A DNA stretch of 44,337 nt from Paracoccaceae bacterium (lineage in GTDB: Bacteria > Pseudomonadota > Alphaproteobacteria > Rhodobacterales > Rhodobacteraceae): positions 1 to 44,337 of the forward strand of contig JAOADN010000014.1 of NCBI GenBank assembly GCA_026417295.1. The letters run 5' to 3'. Under the pieces are notes generated by a model that saw nothing but the letters and a program-made list of their open reading frames with translations, was not told the origin of the DNA and made no database searches. The translations under genes were made by a program, and so were the position numbers. Position 1 is the stretch's first letter, and every line of letters begins with the position of its first letter. Shown here piece after piece: positions 1-9,381 of this stretch.

Positions 1-431
1 TCCCAGGCCAGGACGACCTGGCCGGTCGCCGGCACCCGTGCCGTCCAAATGTCTGCAAGCCCAACCGACGCCTGCCGGCCGGTGACACAAATTCCGGCAA
101 CCCGAACCTTGGTTACCTGCGCCTCGCCGGCGCCGGGCGCCGGCGCGTTGACAAGCCCGACGCCCAGGATCAAGCGCTGCTCGCGGGACAGCGGCACGCA
201 ACCGGCGGTCAAGATGACTGCCACCAGCGCGGCGGTCAGCGCGGCCACCGCGGCCAGGGCCGGCCCCGTCACCGCGCCGAGGGCCAGCGCGGCGGTGGCG
301 GCGACGATGGCAAGATGCGCGGCGAAGGGGCCTGCGCGGCGTGCCTGCCTGTCCCATGCAATACCGTCGCCCTGCAGGAGGAACTCGGCGGCCGCATGGG
401 CCAGAAGCAGGGCGGCGAAGGTCTCGCTCAC
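1..431 (-). CDS. DUF3307-like membrane protein, partial and possibly chimeric
   Basis: The frame stays open to the window edge, so the 3' end is missing. The GTG start lies inside the stop of the upstream SatD-like gene (GTGA overlap), which suggests translational coupling. Roughly residues 1-65 (ETFAALLLAHAAAEFLLQ and hydrophobic helices) resemble the N-terminus of the DUF3307 family, a membrane family often found beside SatD genes. The rest does not continue as I expect: the usual His/Asp-containing helix is absent. Instead the chain runs into ILTAGC, which looks like a lipoprotein lipobox, and then a soluble-looking segment (PLSREQRLILG, QVTKVRVAGICV). This may be a natural fusion, a diverged family member or an assembly join near position 225-235. 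The family call rests on N-terminal resemblance and context only. Confidence 0.5.
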   Translation of the reverse strand, partial: MSETFAALLLAHAAAEFLLQGDGIAWDRQARRAGPFAAHLAIVAATAALALGAVTGPALAAVAALTAALVAVILTAGCVPLSREQRLILGVGLVNAPAPGAGEAQVTKVRVAGICVTGRQASVGLADIWTARVPATGQVVLAW

Positions 432-1054
432 GGGCCGCCTCCGGCGCTGCGGAACTCGGCCGCGAAGGCCGCCGTCGCGCGCTCGATCAGGTCGTGGCCC
501 GCCGCCGCAAGCCGCGCCGCGACGGCCTGCCGCGTGATGCCCAGCCGCGCGGCGATCCGGCTCCGGGGCGGCGGCTGCCCCGGCCCGAGGCGCATCGCCA
601 TGGCCTCGGCCTGCTCGACCGACCAGTCCTGCACCTGGCGGTCGATGTAGTCCACAAGGCAGCGGTGCAGCCGGTCCACCCCCTCGCCGGCGATGTCCAG
701 CCGCCGCCCGCCGGCCATGGCGTCGAGGGCGCGGCCCGAGGCGACGAAGGCCGTCCCCGTCGCCGCCGCCAGGGTCGGGCCGGCGATCCCCGCAGCCGCG
801 CCGATGCCGATCGCCATGCGGCTCTGCGGGCCGCCCGCCGCCGCCAGCTCGGCGGCGATGGCCAGCGCCACGCGCAGCCCCAGCCCGGCCTCGGCCAGCA
901 GGATCTGCCAGCCGTCGCCGCGGAAACGCGAAAAGCGCGTGCCCGGGTCGAAGCCCGCGGCGCAGGCCCCGATGCGCCGCAGCGCCTCCTCCACCCGGTC
1001 CGCCGGGGCGGCAGCCGAGCCGATCAGGTCGCCGGTGATGACGGCATGTCGCAT
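428..1054 (-). CDS. SatD-like protein with C-terminal HTH
   Basis: A protein of about 208 residues. It begins MRHAVITGDLIGS, the N-terminal signature of the SatD family (named from a streptococcal acid-tolerance gene; biochemical role unclear). A helix-turn-helix-like segment near the C-terminus (RSRIAARLGITRQAVAARL) suggests DNA binding. I chose the ATG just before the ITGD motif; an upstream in-frame ATG would add 12 residues (MRYGASGAMASG) with no family resemblance. It overlaps the DUF3307-like gene by 4 bp. Upstream, two mutually exclusive hairpins separate it from sufT on the same strand. Family confidence is moderate and function is not known. Confidence 0.65.
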   Translation of the reverse strand: MRHAVITGDLIGSAAAPADRVEEALRRIGACAAGFDPGTRFSRFRGDGWQILLAEAGLGLRVALAIAAELAAAGGPQSRMAIGIGAAAGIAGPTLAAATGTAFVASGRALDAMAGGRRLDIAGEGVDRLHRCLVDYIDRQVQDWSVEQAEAMAMRLGPGQPPPRSRIAARLGITRQAVAARLAAAGHDLIERATAAFAAEFRSAGGGP

Positions 1055-1099
1055 GCCCGAAGCCATAGCGCCCGAAGCGCCATACCGCAAGCCTTATGA

Positions 1100-1134
1100 C
1101 TTGCTTTTCCGGAAAGCAAGCCTTTTGGCTTGCT
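1100..1134 (-). terminator. Overlapping alternative hairpins between sufT and the SatD-like gene
   Basis: Read on the minus strand, AGCAAGCC-AAAA-GGCTTGCT forms a perfect 8-bp hairpin that includes the sufT stop codon and is followed by TTT. The same 3' arm can instead pair with the following AAAGCAAG. The two stems cannot form together. This looks like a terminator with a competing structure on the path into the downstream gene. It is also an A/T-rich island in a GC-rich region. Confidence 0.55.
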
Positions 1135-1498
1135 ACATGAACCCCAGTTCCAGCCGCGCCTCGTCGGACATCATGTCCATGCCCCATTGCGGCTCGAAGG
1201 TCATCTCGACATCCACGCTGCGCACGCCCGGCACGGCATTCACCGCATCGGCCACCCAGCCCGGCATCTCGCCGGCCACGGGGCAGCCCGGCGCCGTCAG
1301 CGTCATGACGATCCGCACGTCGTTCTCGGGCGAGATGTCGATCGTGTAGACGAGCCCCAGATCGAAGATGTTCACCGGGATCTCGGGGTCATAGACCGTC
1401 CGGCAGGCCGCGGCCACCGCATCGTAGAGCGGATGGTCCGTCGTCGAGGGCCTGATCAGCGGCGCGCCTTCCAGCGGGGCGGCGGTTTCTGCGGTCAT
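1133..1498 (-). CDS. sufT: SufT / MIP18-family Fe-S assembly factor (DUF59)
   Basis: A protein of 121 residues of the DUF59/MIP18 family, which assists maturation of Fe-S proteins in the cytoplasm. The family core is clear: LYDAVAAACRTVYDPEIPVNIFDLGLVYTIDI, then MTLTAPGCPVAGEMPGWV with the conserved Cys of the TxPxCP motif, and a C-terminal EPQWGMDMMSDEARLELG. I chose the ATG giving MTAETAAPLEG; longer in-frame starts add a basic, unrelated segment. In many bacteria this gene ends a suf operon; here no other suf gene is in view. Upstream (about 1520-1535) is a short A/T-rich stretch that may hold its promoter. Its stop codon lies in the hairpin shared with the SatD-like gene. Confidence 0.88.
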   Translation of the reverse strand: MTAETAAPLEGAPLIRPSTTDHPLYDAVAAACRTVYDPEIPVNIFDLGLVYTIDISPENDVRIVMTLTAPGCPVAGEMPGWVADAVNAVPGVRSVDVEMTFEPQWGMDMMSDEARLELGFM

Positions 1499-1562
1499 GC
1501 GGACATCCGGCGTTTGTTGAGCGAATATATAGGGATTGCCCGCGCCCCGGTCCAGCCCGACC

Positions 1563-2810
1563 TTACGGGCCGGCCGCCCGCGCCAGAAGGAAGGCGCGCT
1601 CGGCGCCATTCGCGCTCAGGCCGGCGGCCCGGCGGAAGGCCTGCGCTGCCTCGGCATTCCGGCCCGCGCGCGCCAGGAAATCGCCCCGCGCGGCGTGGTA
1701 GGGGGCGAAGCCGTCAAGCGGCCCGGCCAGCGGCGCAAGCAGCGAAAGCCCGCGCGCGGCCCCGAAGGCCATCGCATGGGCGACCGCCCGGTTCAGCGCG
1801 ACGACGGGCGTGTCGAGCACGCCGAGCAGCCGGTCGTAGAGCGCGGCGATCGCCACCCAGTCGGTCGACGCGGCATCCGGCGCGCGGGCATGGCAGGCGG
1901 CGATCGCGGCCTGAAGCACATGGGCGCCGCCCGCCCCGCCCAGCGCCTCGGCCCGGTCGAGCGCCGCCAGGCCCCGCGCGATCAGGAGCCTGTCCCAGCG
2001 GCTGCGGTCCTGCGCCGTGAGGGGAACGGGCATCCCGTCGGGCGCCCGCCGCGCGGCAAGCCGCGAGGCCTGGAGTTCGAGAAGCGCCAGAAGCCCCAGG
2101 ACCTCGGGCTCGTCCGGCATCAGCCCGGCCAGGATGCGCGCCAGCCGCTGCGCCTCGAGGCAGAGGGCGGGGCGCACCGGATCCTCGCCCCGGGTGGCGG
2201 CATAGCCTTCGTTGAACAGCAGGTAGACCACCTCGAGGACCGAACCCAGCCGGGCGTCGCGCCCGGCCCCGCGCGGCACCTCGAACCCGGCGCCCGAGCG
2301 CGCGATCGCGGCCTTGGCGCGGGTGATCCGCTGCGCCACCGTCGCCTCGGAGGTGAGGAAGGCGCGCGCGATCTCGAGGGTGGAGAGGCCCGCGACCAGC
2401 CGCAGCGTCAGCGCCACGCGCGCCTCGGGCGAAAGCACCGGGTGGCAGGCGGTGAAGATCAGCGCCAGCAGCTCGTCGCCGATGTCGTCGTCAAGCCGCG
2501 CCGCGATCCTGTCCGCCGCCCCGGCATCGGCGATCTCGGCCGCCGCGGCGATCCCGGCCTCCCTGCGCCCGCGCATCCGGGCGTGGCGCGCCTCGTCGAT
2601 GCCGCGCCGCCGCGCCGCGGCCATGAGCCAGGCCCCGGGATTGCGGGGAATGCCCGTCCGCGGCCAATGGGCCAGCGCCGCGGCCAGCGCCTCCTGCGCA
2701 AGGTCCTCGGCCCGCGCGAGATCGCCCGTGAAGCGCGCAAGCCCCCCCAGAAGCCGCGCGCGCTCGATCCGCCAGACCGCCTCGACCGCGCCTGCCACAT
2801 CCTCGCCCAT
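1563..2810 (-). CDS. ECF42-type RNA polymerase sigma factor with long C-terminal extension
   Basis: A protein of 415 residues. Residues about 15-85 form sigma region 2 (FTGDLARAEDLAQEALAAAL) and about 110-172 region 4 (LTLRLVAGLSTLEIARAFL, then TVAQRITRAKAAI). Residues about 180-415 are the helical, TPR-like extension of the ECF42 group (VYLLFNEGYAAT, then TDWVAIAALYDRL). ECF42 genes have no anti-sigma factor and are paired with YCII/DGPF proteins, as here: the YCII gene lies 59 bp upstream on the same strand. In studied members the extension is needed for activity. The ATG at MGEDVAG starts just before region 2. The inducing signal cannot be read from sequence. Confidence 0.9.
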   Translation of the reverse strand: MGEDVAGAVEAVWRIERARLLGGLARFTGDLARAEDLAQEALAAALAHWPRTGIPRNPGAWLMAAARRRGIDEARHARMRGRREAGIAAAAEIADAGAADRIAARLDDDIGDELLALIFTACHPVLSPEARVALTLRLVAGLSTLEIARAFLTSEATVAQRITRAKAAIARSGAGFEVPRGAGRDARLGSVLEVVYLLFNEGYAATRGEDPVRPALCLEAQRLARILAGLMPDEPEVLGLLALLELQASRLAARRAPDGMPVPLTAQDRSRWDRLLIARGLAALDRAEALGGAGGAHVLQAAIAACHARAPDAASTDWVAIAALYDRLLGVLDTPVVALNRAVAHAMAFGAARGLSLLAPLAGPLDGFAPYHAARGDFLARAGRNAEAAQAFRRAAGLSANGAERAFLLARAAGP

Positions 2811-2869
2811 GCCCGCGATGGTGACCGGCCCGCGGCCCGGCGGCAAGCGGGCCGGTCGGGCGCCTTGCG

Positions 2870-3295
2870 TCACACCCCGTCGGCGCCCTGCGCGCGCAGC
2901 GCCTTCTCCAGCGCCGCCGTCTCGGGCGAGACGGCATCGCCGAAATCCTCCATCGTCACGAAGGGCCGGATCTCCAGCTCGCTCGGCCCCGGCATCGGGT
3001 TGGGGCAGCGCTTCGCCCAGGCCACCGCCTCGTCCATGTCCCTGACCTCCCACACCCAGTAGCCGGCGACGAGTTCCCGCGTCTCGGCGAAGGGCCCGTC
3101 GATCACCCGGCGCGACGGCCCGTCGAAGGCGATGCGCTTGCCCTCGCGCGAGGGCTTCAGCCCGTCTCCGCCCAGCATGATCCCCGCCTTCACCAGTTCG
3201 GCATTGTAGGCCATCATCGCATCCACCAGCTCGCGCGTCGGCATCACGCCGGCCTCGCTGTCCTCGGTCGCCTTGACCATCACCATCACGCGCAT
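2870..3295 (-). CDS. YCII-related (DGPF-domain) protein paired with the ECF42 sigma factor
   Basis: A protein of 141 residues. It has the typical MRVMVMVKA start, the GGDGLKPS loop, the DGPF motif at residues 66-69 followed by [15 protein letters not shown], and a C-terminal EIRP-F. YCII-fold proteins are small ferredoxin-like proteins. ECF42-linked ones are thought to be the main targets of their sigma factor, but their chemistry is unknown. The ATG is preceded by GGAG. A candidate ECF42 promoter (TGTCGA-N17-CGTC) lies about 57 bp upstream, so this gene and the sigma gene are probably an autoregulated operon. Confidence 0.9.
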   Translation of the reverse strand: MRVMVMVKATEDSEAGVMPTRELVDAMMAYNAELVKAGIMLGGDGLKPSREGKRIAFDGPSRRVIDGPFAETRELVAGYWVWEVRDMDEAVAWAKRCPNPMPGPSELEIRPFVTMEDFGDAVSPETAALEKALRAQGADGV

Positions 3296-3351
3296 CTCTC
3301 GCTCCTCGGTTCGGGTTTCGCGGGGGCCGGGTCGGGCCCACCTGTCCATGC

Positions 3352-3378
3352 GACGAACGACCGGCACGGGTTTCGACA
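3352..3378 (-). promoter_or_regulatory. Candidate ECF42-dependent promoter
   Basis: On the minus strand TGTCGA is followed after 17 nt by CGTC. As I recall, ECF42 promoters carry TGTCGA at -35 and a CGTC-like -10. The site is correctly oriented about 57 bp before the YCII start codon. The match is seen in sequence; use by this sigma factor is inferred. Confidence 0.6.
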
Positions 3379-3493
3379 GGGTGCAAGAAGATTTTCTTCC
3401 CGCAAGTTCTTTCCGCACGGGCTTCGCCGCCCCTCCCGCGGCCCGCCGGCCGGCTGGCGCCGGCGCGGCGGCTCGGCTATCACCCGGCGCGCC

Positions 3494-4663
3494 ATGAGCG
3501 AACGCTTCGCCTTCACCCTGACCGCCACCGACGGGCGCGCCCGCGCCGGCGTCATCCGCACGCCGCGGGGAGAGATCCGCACGCCCGCCTTCATGCCGGT
3601 GGGCACCGCCGGCACGGTCAAGGCCATGCTGCCCGAAAGCGTGCGCGCCACCGGCGCCGACATCCTGCTCGGCAATACCTACCACCTGATGCTGCGCCCC
3701 GGCGCCGAACGCATCGCCCGGCTCGGGGGGCTGCACCGCTTCATGAACTGGGACCGCCCGATCCTCACCGATTCGGGCGGCTTCCAGGTGATGAGCCTCG
3801 CCGCGCTGCGCCGGCTGACCGAAGAGGGGGTGACCTTCTCCTCCCACATCGACGGCTCGAAGCACCACCTGACCCCCGAACGCAGCATGGAGATCCAGCG
3901 CCTGCTCGGGTCCGACATCGTGATGGCCTTCGACGAATGCCCCGCGCTGCCGGCGAGCGAGGCGGCGGTCGCGGCCTCGATGCGCCTTTCCATGCGCTGG
4001 GCGGCGCGGTCGCGCGATGCCTTCGGCGACCGGCCCGGGCATGCGCTCTTCGGCATCATGCAGGGCGGCGTGACGCGCGCGCTGCGCGAGGAAAGCGCCG
4101 AGGCGCTGAAGGCGATCGGCTTCGACGGCTACGCGATCGGCGGGCTTGCGGTGGGCGAGGGGCAGGAGGCGATGTTCGGCGTGCTCGACTATGCGCCGGG
4201 GCTCCTGCCCGCCGACCGGCCGCGTTACCTCATGGGCGTGGGCAAGCCCGACGACATCGTCGGCGCGGTCCTGCGCGGCGTGGACATGATGGACTTCGTG
4301 CTGCCCACGCGCTCGGGCCGCACGGGCCAGGCCTTCACCAGGCGCGGCGTCGTCAATCTCAGGAACGCCCGCCACCAGGACGATCCGCGCCCGCTGGACG
4401 AGGAATGCGCCTGCCCGGCCTGCCGGGGCTATTCGCGCGCCTACCTGCACCATGTGGTCCGCGCGGGCGAGATCATCGCCGCCATGCTGCTCACCTGGCA
4501 CAACCTGCACTACTTCCAGGAACTCATGGCCGGCCTGCGCGCGGCCATCGCCGGGGGGCGGCTCGATGAATTCGTCGCCGGGTTCGAGGCGGCCCGCGCC
4601 CTGGGCGACATCGCGCCCCTGCCGGGGGCGGGCGGGGCGGCGCCGCGCGGCGCCGCGGCCTGA
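3494..4663 (+). CDS. tgt: Queuine tRNA-ribosyltransferase (bacterial TGT)
   Basis: A protein of 389 residues. It swaps guanine-34 for preQ1 in tRNAs with GUN anticodons (Asp, Asn, His, Tyr), the step before QueA in queuosine synthesis. Visible motifs are TPAFMPVGT, the active-site TDSGGFQ (D93), the IMQGG and GGLAVGE substrate loops, the nucleophile Asp in MMDFVLPTR (D267), and the zinc site C305, C307, C310 and H336 (CACPAC then TWHN). The C-terminus ends in a Gly/Ala/Pro-rich tail. queA is about 29 kb downstream, so the pathway genes are split. A substrate tRNA, tRNA-Asp(GUC), also lies in the window. A GCTATC motif lies just upstream of the ATG. Confidence 0.97.
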   Translation: MSERFAFTLTATDGRARAGVIRTPRGEIRTPAFMPVGTAGTVKAMLPESVRATGADILLGNTYHLMLRPGAERIARLGGLHRFMNWDRPILTDSGGFQVMSLAALRRLTEEGVTFSSHIDGSKHHLTPERSMEIQRLLGSDIVMAFDECPALPASEAAVAASMRLSMRWAARSRDAFGDRPGHALFGIMQGGVTRALREESAEALKAIGFDGYAIGGLAVGEGQEAMFGVLDYAPGLLPADRPRYLMGVGKPDDIVGAVLRGVDMMDFVLPTRSGRTGQAFTRRGVVNLRNARHQDDPRPLDEECACPACRGYSRAYLHHVVRAGEIIAAMLLTWHNLHYFQELMAGLRAAIAGGRLDEFVAGFEAARALGDIAPLPGAGGAAPRGAAA

Positions 4664-4736
4664 CCTCGCGGTCAGGCAGGCGCGCCCGGCCCTTGCCTTG
4701 GCCCGCCCGCGGGCGCATCGTCGCCGCGAATCCGTG

Positions 4737-4765
4737 CTTGAACTCCACCCCTGCGGTCACCAGAT
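4737..4765 (+). promoter_or_regulatory. Candidate heat-shock (RpoH) promoter of lon
   Basis: CTTGAA is followed after 17 nt by CCAGAT, resembling the RpoH pattern (CTTGAA at -35, a C-rich CCxxAT-type -10). It lies about 80 bp before the lon ATG, and lon is a classical RpoH target. The -10 match is imperfect, so this is an inference. Confidence 0.45.
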
Positions 4766-4843
4766 AGGACTGTCCACATGCGGGGAGGGCCGGATGCCGC
4801 CGATGACCGGGGCAGGTGCCTTCCGCCCAACACAAGGAACATC

Positions 4844-7261
<2,418 letters not shown>

Positions 7262-7320
7262 GGCCGCGCAGCAGGGGCGCGGCGCGGGTCCGCGGCGCGG
7301 ACGGCACGGCAGGAAGGAAG

Positions 7321-7345
7321 AGGCGCGCCCCTCGGGGCGCGCCTT
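7321..7345 (+). terminator. Hairpin terminator after lon
   Basis: A perfect 11-bp stem (AGGCGCGCCCC with GGGGCGCGCCT) closes on a 2-nt TC centre, followed by TTCGTTCCT. It lies between lon and a convergent minus-strand gene, so it may act for both. Confidence 0.7.
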
Positions 7346-7400
7346 CGTTCCTGTCACCCGGCGTGGCGTCGCTCTGCCGCGCGCGCCTCGGTCATGCGCC

Positions 7401-7826
7401 TCAGTGCACCCGGCGCAGCTTCAGGCCCAGCCGGTTGTAGTCCACGCCCAGATAGCCGTAGCCCAGCGACACGACCGCATCGGGGCGCAGCCGCGCCACG
7501 TCCTGGGCCATCACGCCCTCGTAGACTTCCGGCAGCCCCCTGTAGCGAAAGCGGTAGAGCGGCAGGCCCTGCGGCGTCATCCCGACCGCCTGCACGTCGG
7601 TCTTCAGGCGGATGTCGCTCGGCTGCGCGCCGCCGCCGTCGTTCGAGGCGACGGCCGCCGCGATCAGGACAAGCAGCAGCAGCGGCACCAGCCAGCCGCC
7701 CGAAGTGTTGTTCGCGGCTTCCTCGACGACGGGCTCGGGCTCCATCACCGGTTCGGACATGCCGCCTGCCGAGGCGGCCGCGGCGAAGGCCAGCGATGCA
7801 GTGCTGGCAAGCAGGATGCGGCGCAT
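7401..7826 (-). CDS. Small membrane-anchored protein with S74 (intramolecular chaperone) domain
   Basis: A protein of 141 residues. Residues 1-20 are a signal peptide (ASTASLAFAAAASAGG), followed by an acidic stretch (SEPVMEPEPVVEEAA), a single membrane segment at about 45-60 (WLVPLLLLVLIAAAVAS), a short Gly-rich linker, and from residue 70 a peptidase-S74-like domain (SDIRLKTDVQAVG, then YEGVMAQDVARLRPDAVV). S74 domains normally end phage tail spikes, help them trimerise and cut themselves off with a Ser-Lys dyad. The S-x4-K spacing (S70, K75) is kept here. A shorter relative without this domain lies 149 bp upstream. Its function outside phages is unknown. Confidence 0.75.
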   Translation of the reverse strand: MRRILLASTASLAFAAAASAGGMSEPVMEPEPVVEEAANNTSGGWLVPLLLLVLIAAAVASNDGGGAQPSDIRLKTDVQAVGMTPQGLPLYRFRYRGLPEVYEGVMAQDVARLRPDAVVSLGYGYLGVDYNRLGLKLRRVH

Positions 7827-7975
7827 TCGATCACACTCCCATGACGGGGGCCCACGTCTCCCCCCGCCGCGCATGATGCCACGCGGCGGCCGTCCCGCAA
7901 GCGCCTGCGCCATGGCAGGGCGCGGCCGCCGGGCCCCGTGCCCCGGGGGCAACGGACCGGCCCCGCCCCCGGTGC

Positions 7976-8185
7976 TCAGCCCGGCGTCGGCGTTTCGCCG
8001 TCGTTGCTGACCGTCACGGCGATCAGCACCAGCAGGAGAAGCGGCACGACCCAGTCGTCCCGGCCCGAGGTGGCGGCCGCCTCGGCCACCGTCTCGGGCT
8101 CCATCACCGGCTCGGCCATGCCGCCCGCGACGGCCGCCGTCGAAAGGCCCGAAAGGGCCAGAAGGCCCGCAAGAAACACCCGCAT
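7976..8185 (-). CDS. Small membrane protein, paralogue of the S74-domain protein lacking that domain
   Basis: A protein of 69 residues: signal peptide (MRVFLAGLLALSGLSTAAVA), the block GGMAEPVMEPETVAEAA, one membrane segment (WVVPLLLLVLIAVTVSND) and a short tail ending GETPTPG. The first 65 residues match its downstream neighbour closely (GGMxEPVMEPE, then a WxVPLLLLVLIA segment), so the two arose by duplication and either gained or lost the S74 part. The start is the ATG directly before the signal peptide. No function is assigned. Confidence 0.65.
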   Translation of the reverse strand: MRVFLAGLLALSGLSTAAVAGGMAEPVMEPETVAEAAATSGRDDWVVPLLLLVLIAVTVSNDGETPTPG

Positions 8186-8439
8186 GTCGATTCCCCCCGG
8201 GGGCGCGACAGCAGGGCGCCCCGCCGGGCATGATCCGGCGCGCATCGCGCCGCGTCAACTCCCGCGCGGGGCGCGGGGCATGGGGCGGGGCCGGGTGGCC
8301 CGGCGGCGGGGTGGGGGCCCGACGGCGGGGCGCGGCACGGACCCAAGGGATGGTTGTCCGGGCATTTCCTTCCACAGCATCTGTGCTAAGCTCGCCGCCG
8401 CGCGGCATCGTCGCGGCGCATCGTGCAGCAGGGGGGTTC

Positions 8440-8805
8440 ATGGCAACGGCGAAGAAGACGGCGGCAAGGCCCGCCGAAACAGAGGTCCAGGCGGCCGAGG
8501 CCGCCCCGCCGGCCGCAGAATCGGGCGGGGGCACCCTGCGCCTCAGGGATCTGGTCGACCGCGTCGCCGCGGCATCCGGCGCCAGGCGCAAGGACGTGCG
8601 CGAGATTTCCGAGGCCGTGCTCCGCGTGCTCGGCGATGCGCTCGACGCGGGCGACTCGCTTCAGCTCCCGCCCCTCGGCCGGGCCAGGGTGGCGCGCACC
8701 AGGGATACCGGCAAGGGCGGGATGCTCGTCATCCGGCTGAAGCGGGGCGACGGCCACGAAGCAGCCGCGAAGCCGGCCGAACCGCTTGCAGAGCCTGCCG
8801 AATAG
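8440..8805 (+). CDS. HU-like DNA-binding protein
   Basis: A protein of 121 residues. A basic N-terminal tail (MATAKKTAARPAE) precedes a Bac_DNA_binding-like core at about 32-101 (LRLRDLVDRVAAASGARRKDVREI, then DSLQLPPLGRARVARTRDTGKG), followed by an Ala/Pro/Glu-rich tail. The core aligns with the helical part and first strands of HU/IHF. The DNA-embracing arm is short and the usual GFGTF motif reads PLGRA, so this is a divergent nucleoid protein rather than classical HU. The ATG is preceded by a run of Gs. A GCTAAG motif lies about 50 bp upstream. tRNA-Val follows 32 bp after the stop. Confidence 0.7.
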   Translation: MATAKKTAARPAETEVQAAEAAPPAAESGGGTLRLRDLVDRVAAASGARRKDVREISEAVLRVLGDALDAGDSLQLPPLGRARVARTRDTGKGGMLVIRLKRGDGHEAAAKPAEPLAEPAE

Positions 8806-8837
8806 GGCTAAACGCCCGGCCCAGCGGAACGGCATCC

Positions 8838-8912
8838 GGGTGATTAGCTCAGCGGGAGAGCGCTTCGTTCACATCGAAGATGACAGCGGGTCAAATCCGT
8901 TATCACCCACCA
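8838..8912 (+). tRNA. tRNA-Val (anticodon CAC)
   Basis: The cloverleaf folds completely: acceptor GGGTGAT/ATCACCC, D stem GCTC/GAGC with a 7-nt loop, anticodon stem CTTCG/CGAAG with loop TTCACAT (anticodon at 8870-8872), T stem AGCGG/CCGTT, discriminator A and an encoded CCA. Oddities: the T loop reads GTCAAAT, so position 54 is G instead of the nearly universal T, and the T stem has a G-T pair. Confidence 0.93.
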
Positions 8913-8924
8913 TTCCGTCCCTCG

Positions 8925-8948
8925 AGGCGCGCCCTGCGTGGCGCGCCT
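8925..8948 (+). terminator. Hairpin after tRNA-Val(CAC)
   Basis: A 9-bp perfect stem, AGGCGCGCC with GGCGCGCCT, and a 6-nt loop, starting 13 nt after the tRNA CCA end. Confidence 0.55.
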
Positions 8949-9029
8949 TCCGCTTCCGCCCGCCGCCACTGCCGCCGCCACTGCCGCCCGGCCCGGTTCC
9001 AGGGCCGCCGTGCCGCCCCGCGGCGGCTG

Positions 9030-9058
9030 TTGCCAGCGGCCGGCCAAAGGCGCTAAGA
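9030..9058 (+). promoter_or_regulatory. Candidate promoter of tRNA-Val(UAC)
   Basis: TTGCCA is followed after 17 nt by CTAAGA, 12 nt before the mature tRNA 5' end. It is one of several GCTAAG/GCTATC -10-like motifs close to gene starts in this window. Confidence 0.5.
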
Positions 9059-9069
9059 GCCGGCGGCAA

Positions 9070-9145
9070 GGGCGATTAGCTCAGCCGGTAGAGCGCCTCG
9101 CTTACACCGAGGATGTCGGGAGTTCGAGCCTCTCATCGCCCACCA
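9070..9145 (+). tRNA. tRNA-Val (anticodon UAC)
   Basis: Acceptor GGGCGAT/ATCGCCC, D arm GCTC-AGCCGGTA-GAGC, anticodon stem CCTCG/CGAGG with loop CTTACAC (anticodon at 9103-9105), a standard TTCGAGC T loop, discriminator A and encoded CCA. It can read most Val codons and so overlaps in function with the CAC isoacceptor 157 bp upstream. Confidence 0.96.
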
Positions 9146-9212
9146 GATCCACCCCGGAATCTGAACGAATCGTTAATCCGGATTCCAACCCATTGAAATT
9201 GCTTGCCCGAAA

Positions 9213-9237
9213 GGGGTGTCCCATCGTGGGACACCCC
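9213..9237. repeat. Perfect inverted repeat between tRNA-Val and the pirin gene
   Basis: GGGGTGTCCCA-TCG-TGGGACACCCC is an 11-bp perfect inverted repeat with a 3-nt centre. It could terminate the tRNA transcript or be an operator for the pirin gene 145 bp downstream. No T-run follows it, so I do not call it a terminator. Confidence 0.5.
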
Positions 9238-9381
9238 GTCCGGGCCCGGACGCGGCGCCCGGCGGCGGCGGGGCAGGTGGCGGCGCGGCGGCCGCGCAGG
9301 GCGCCTGTGCGGCGGCGCGGGATGCGCCCGCGCCCGCGGTGGCCTATGCTTGCCCGGCCGCAACCCTGCCGGAGAGGCGCC

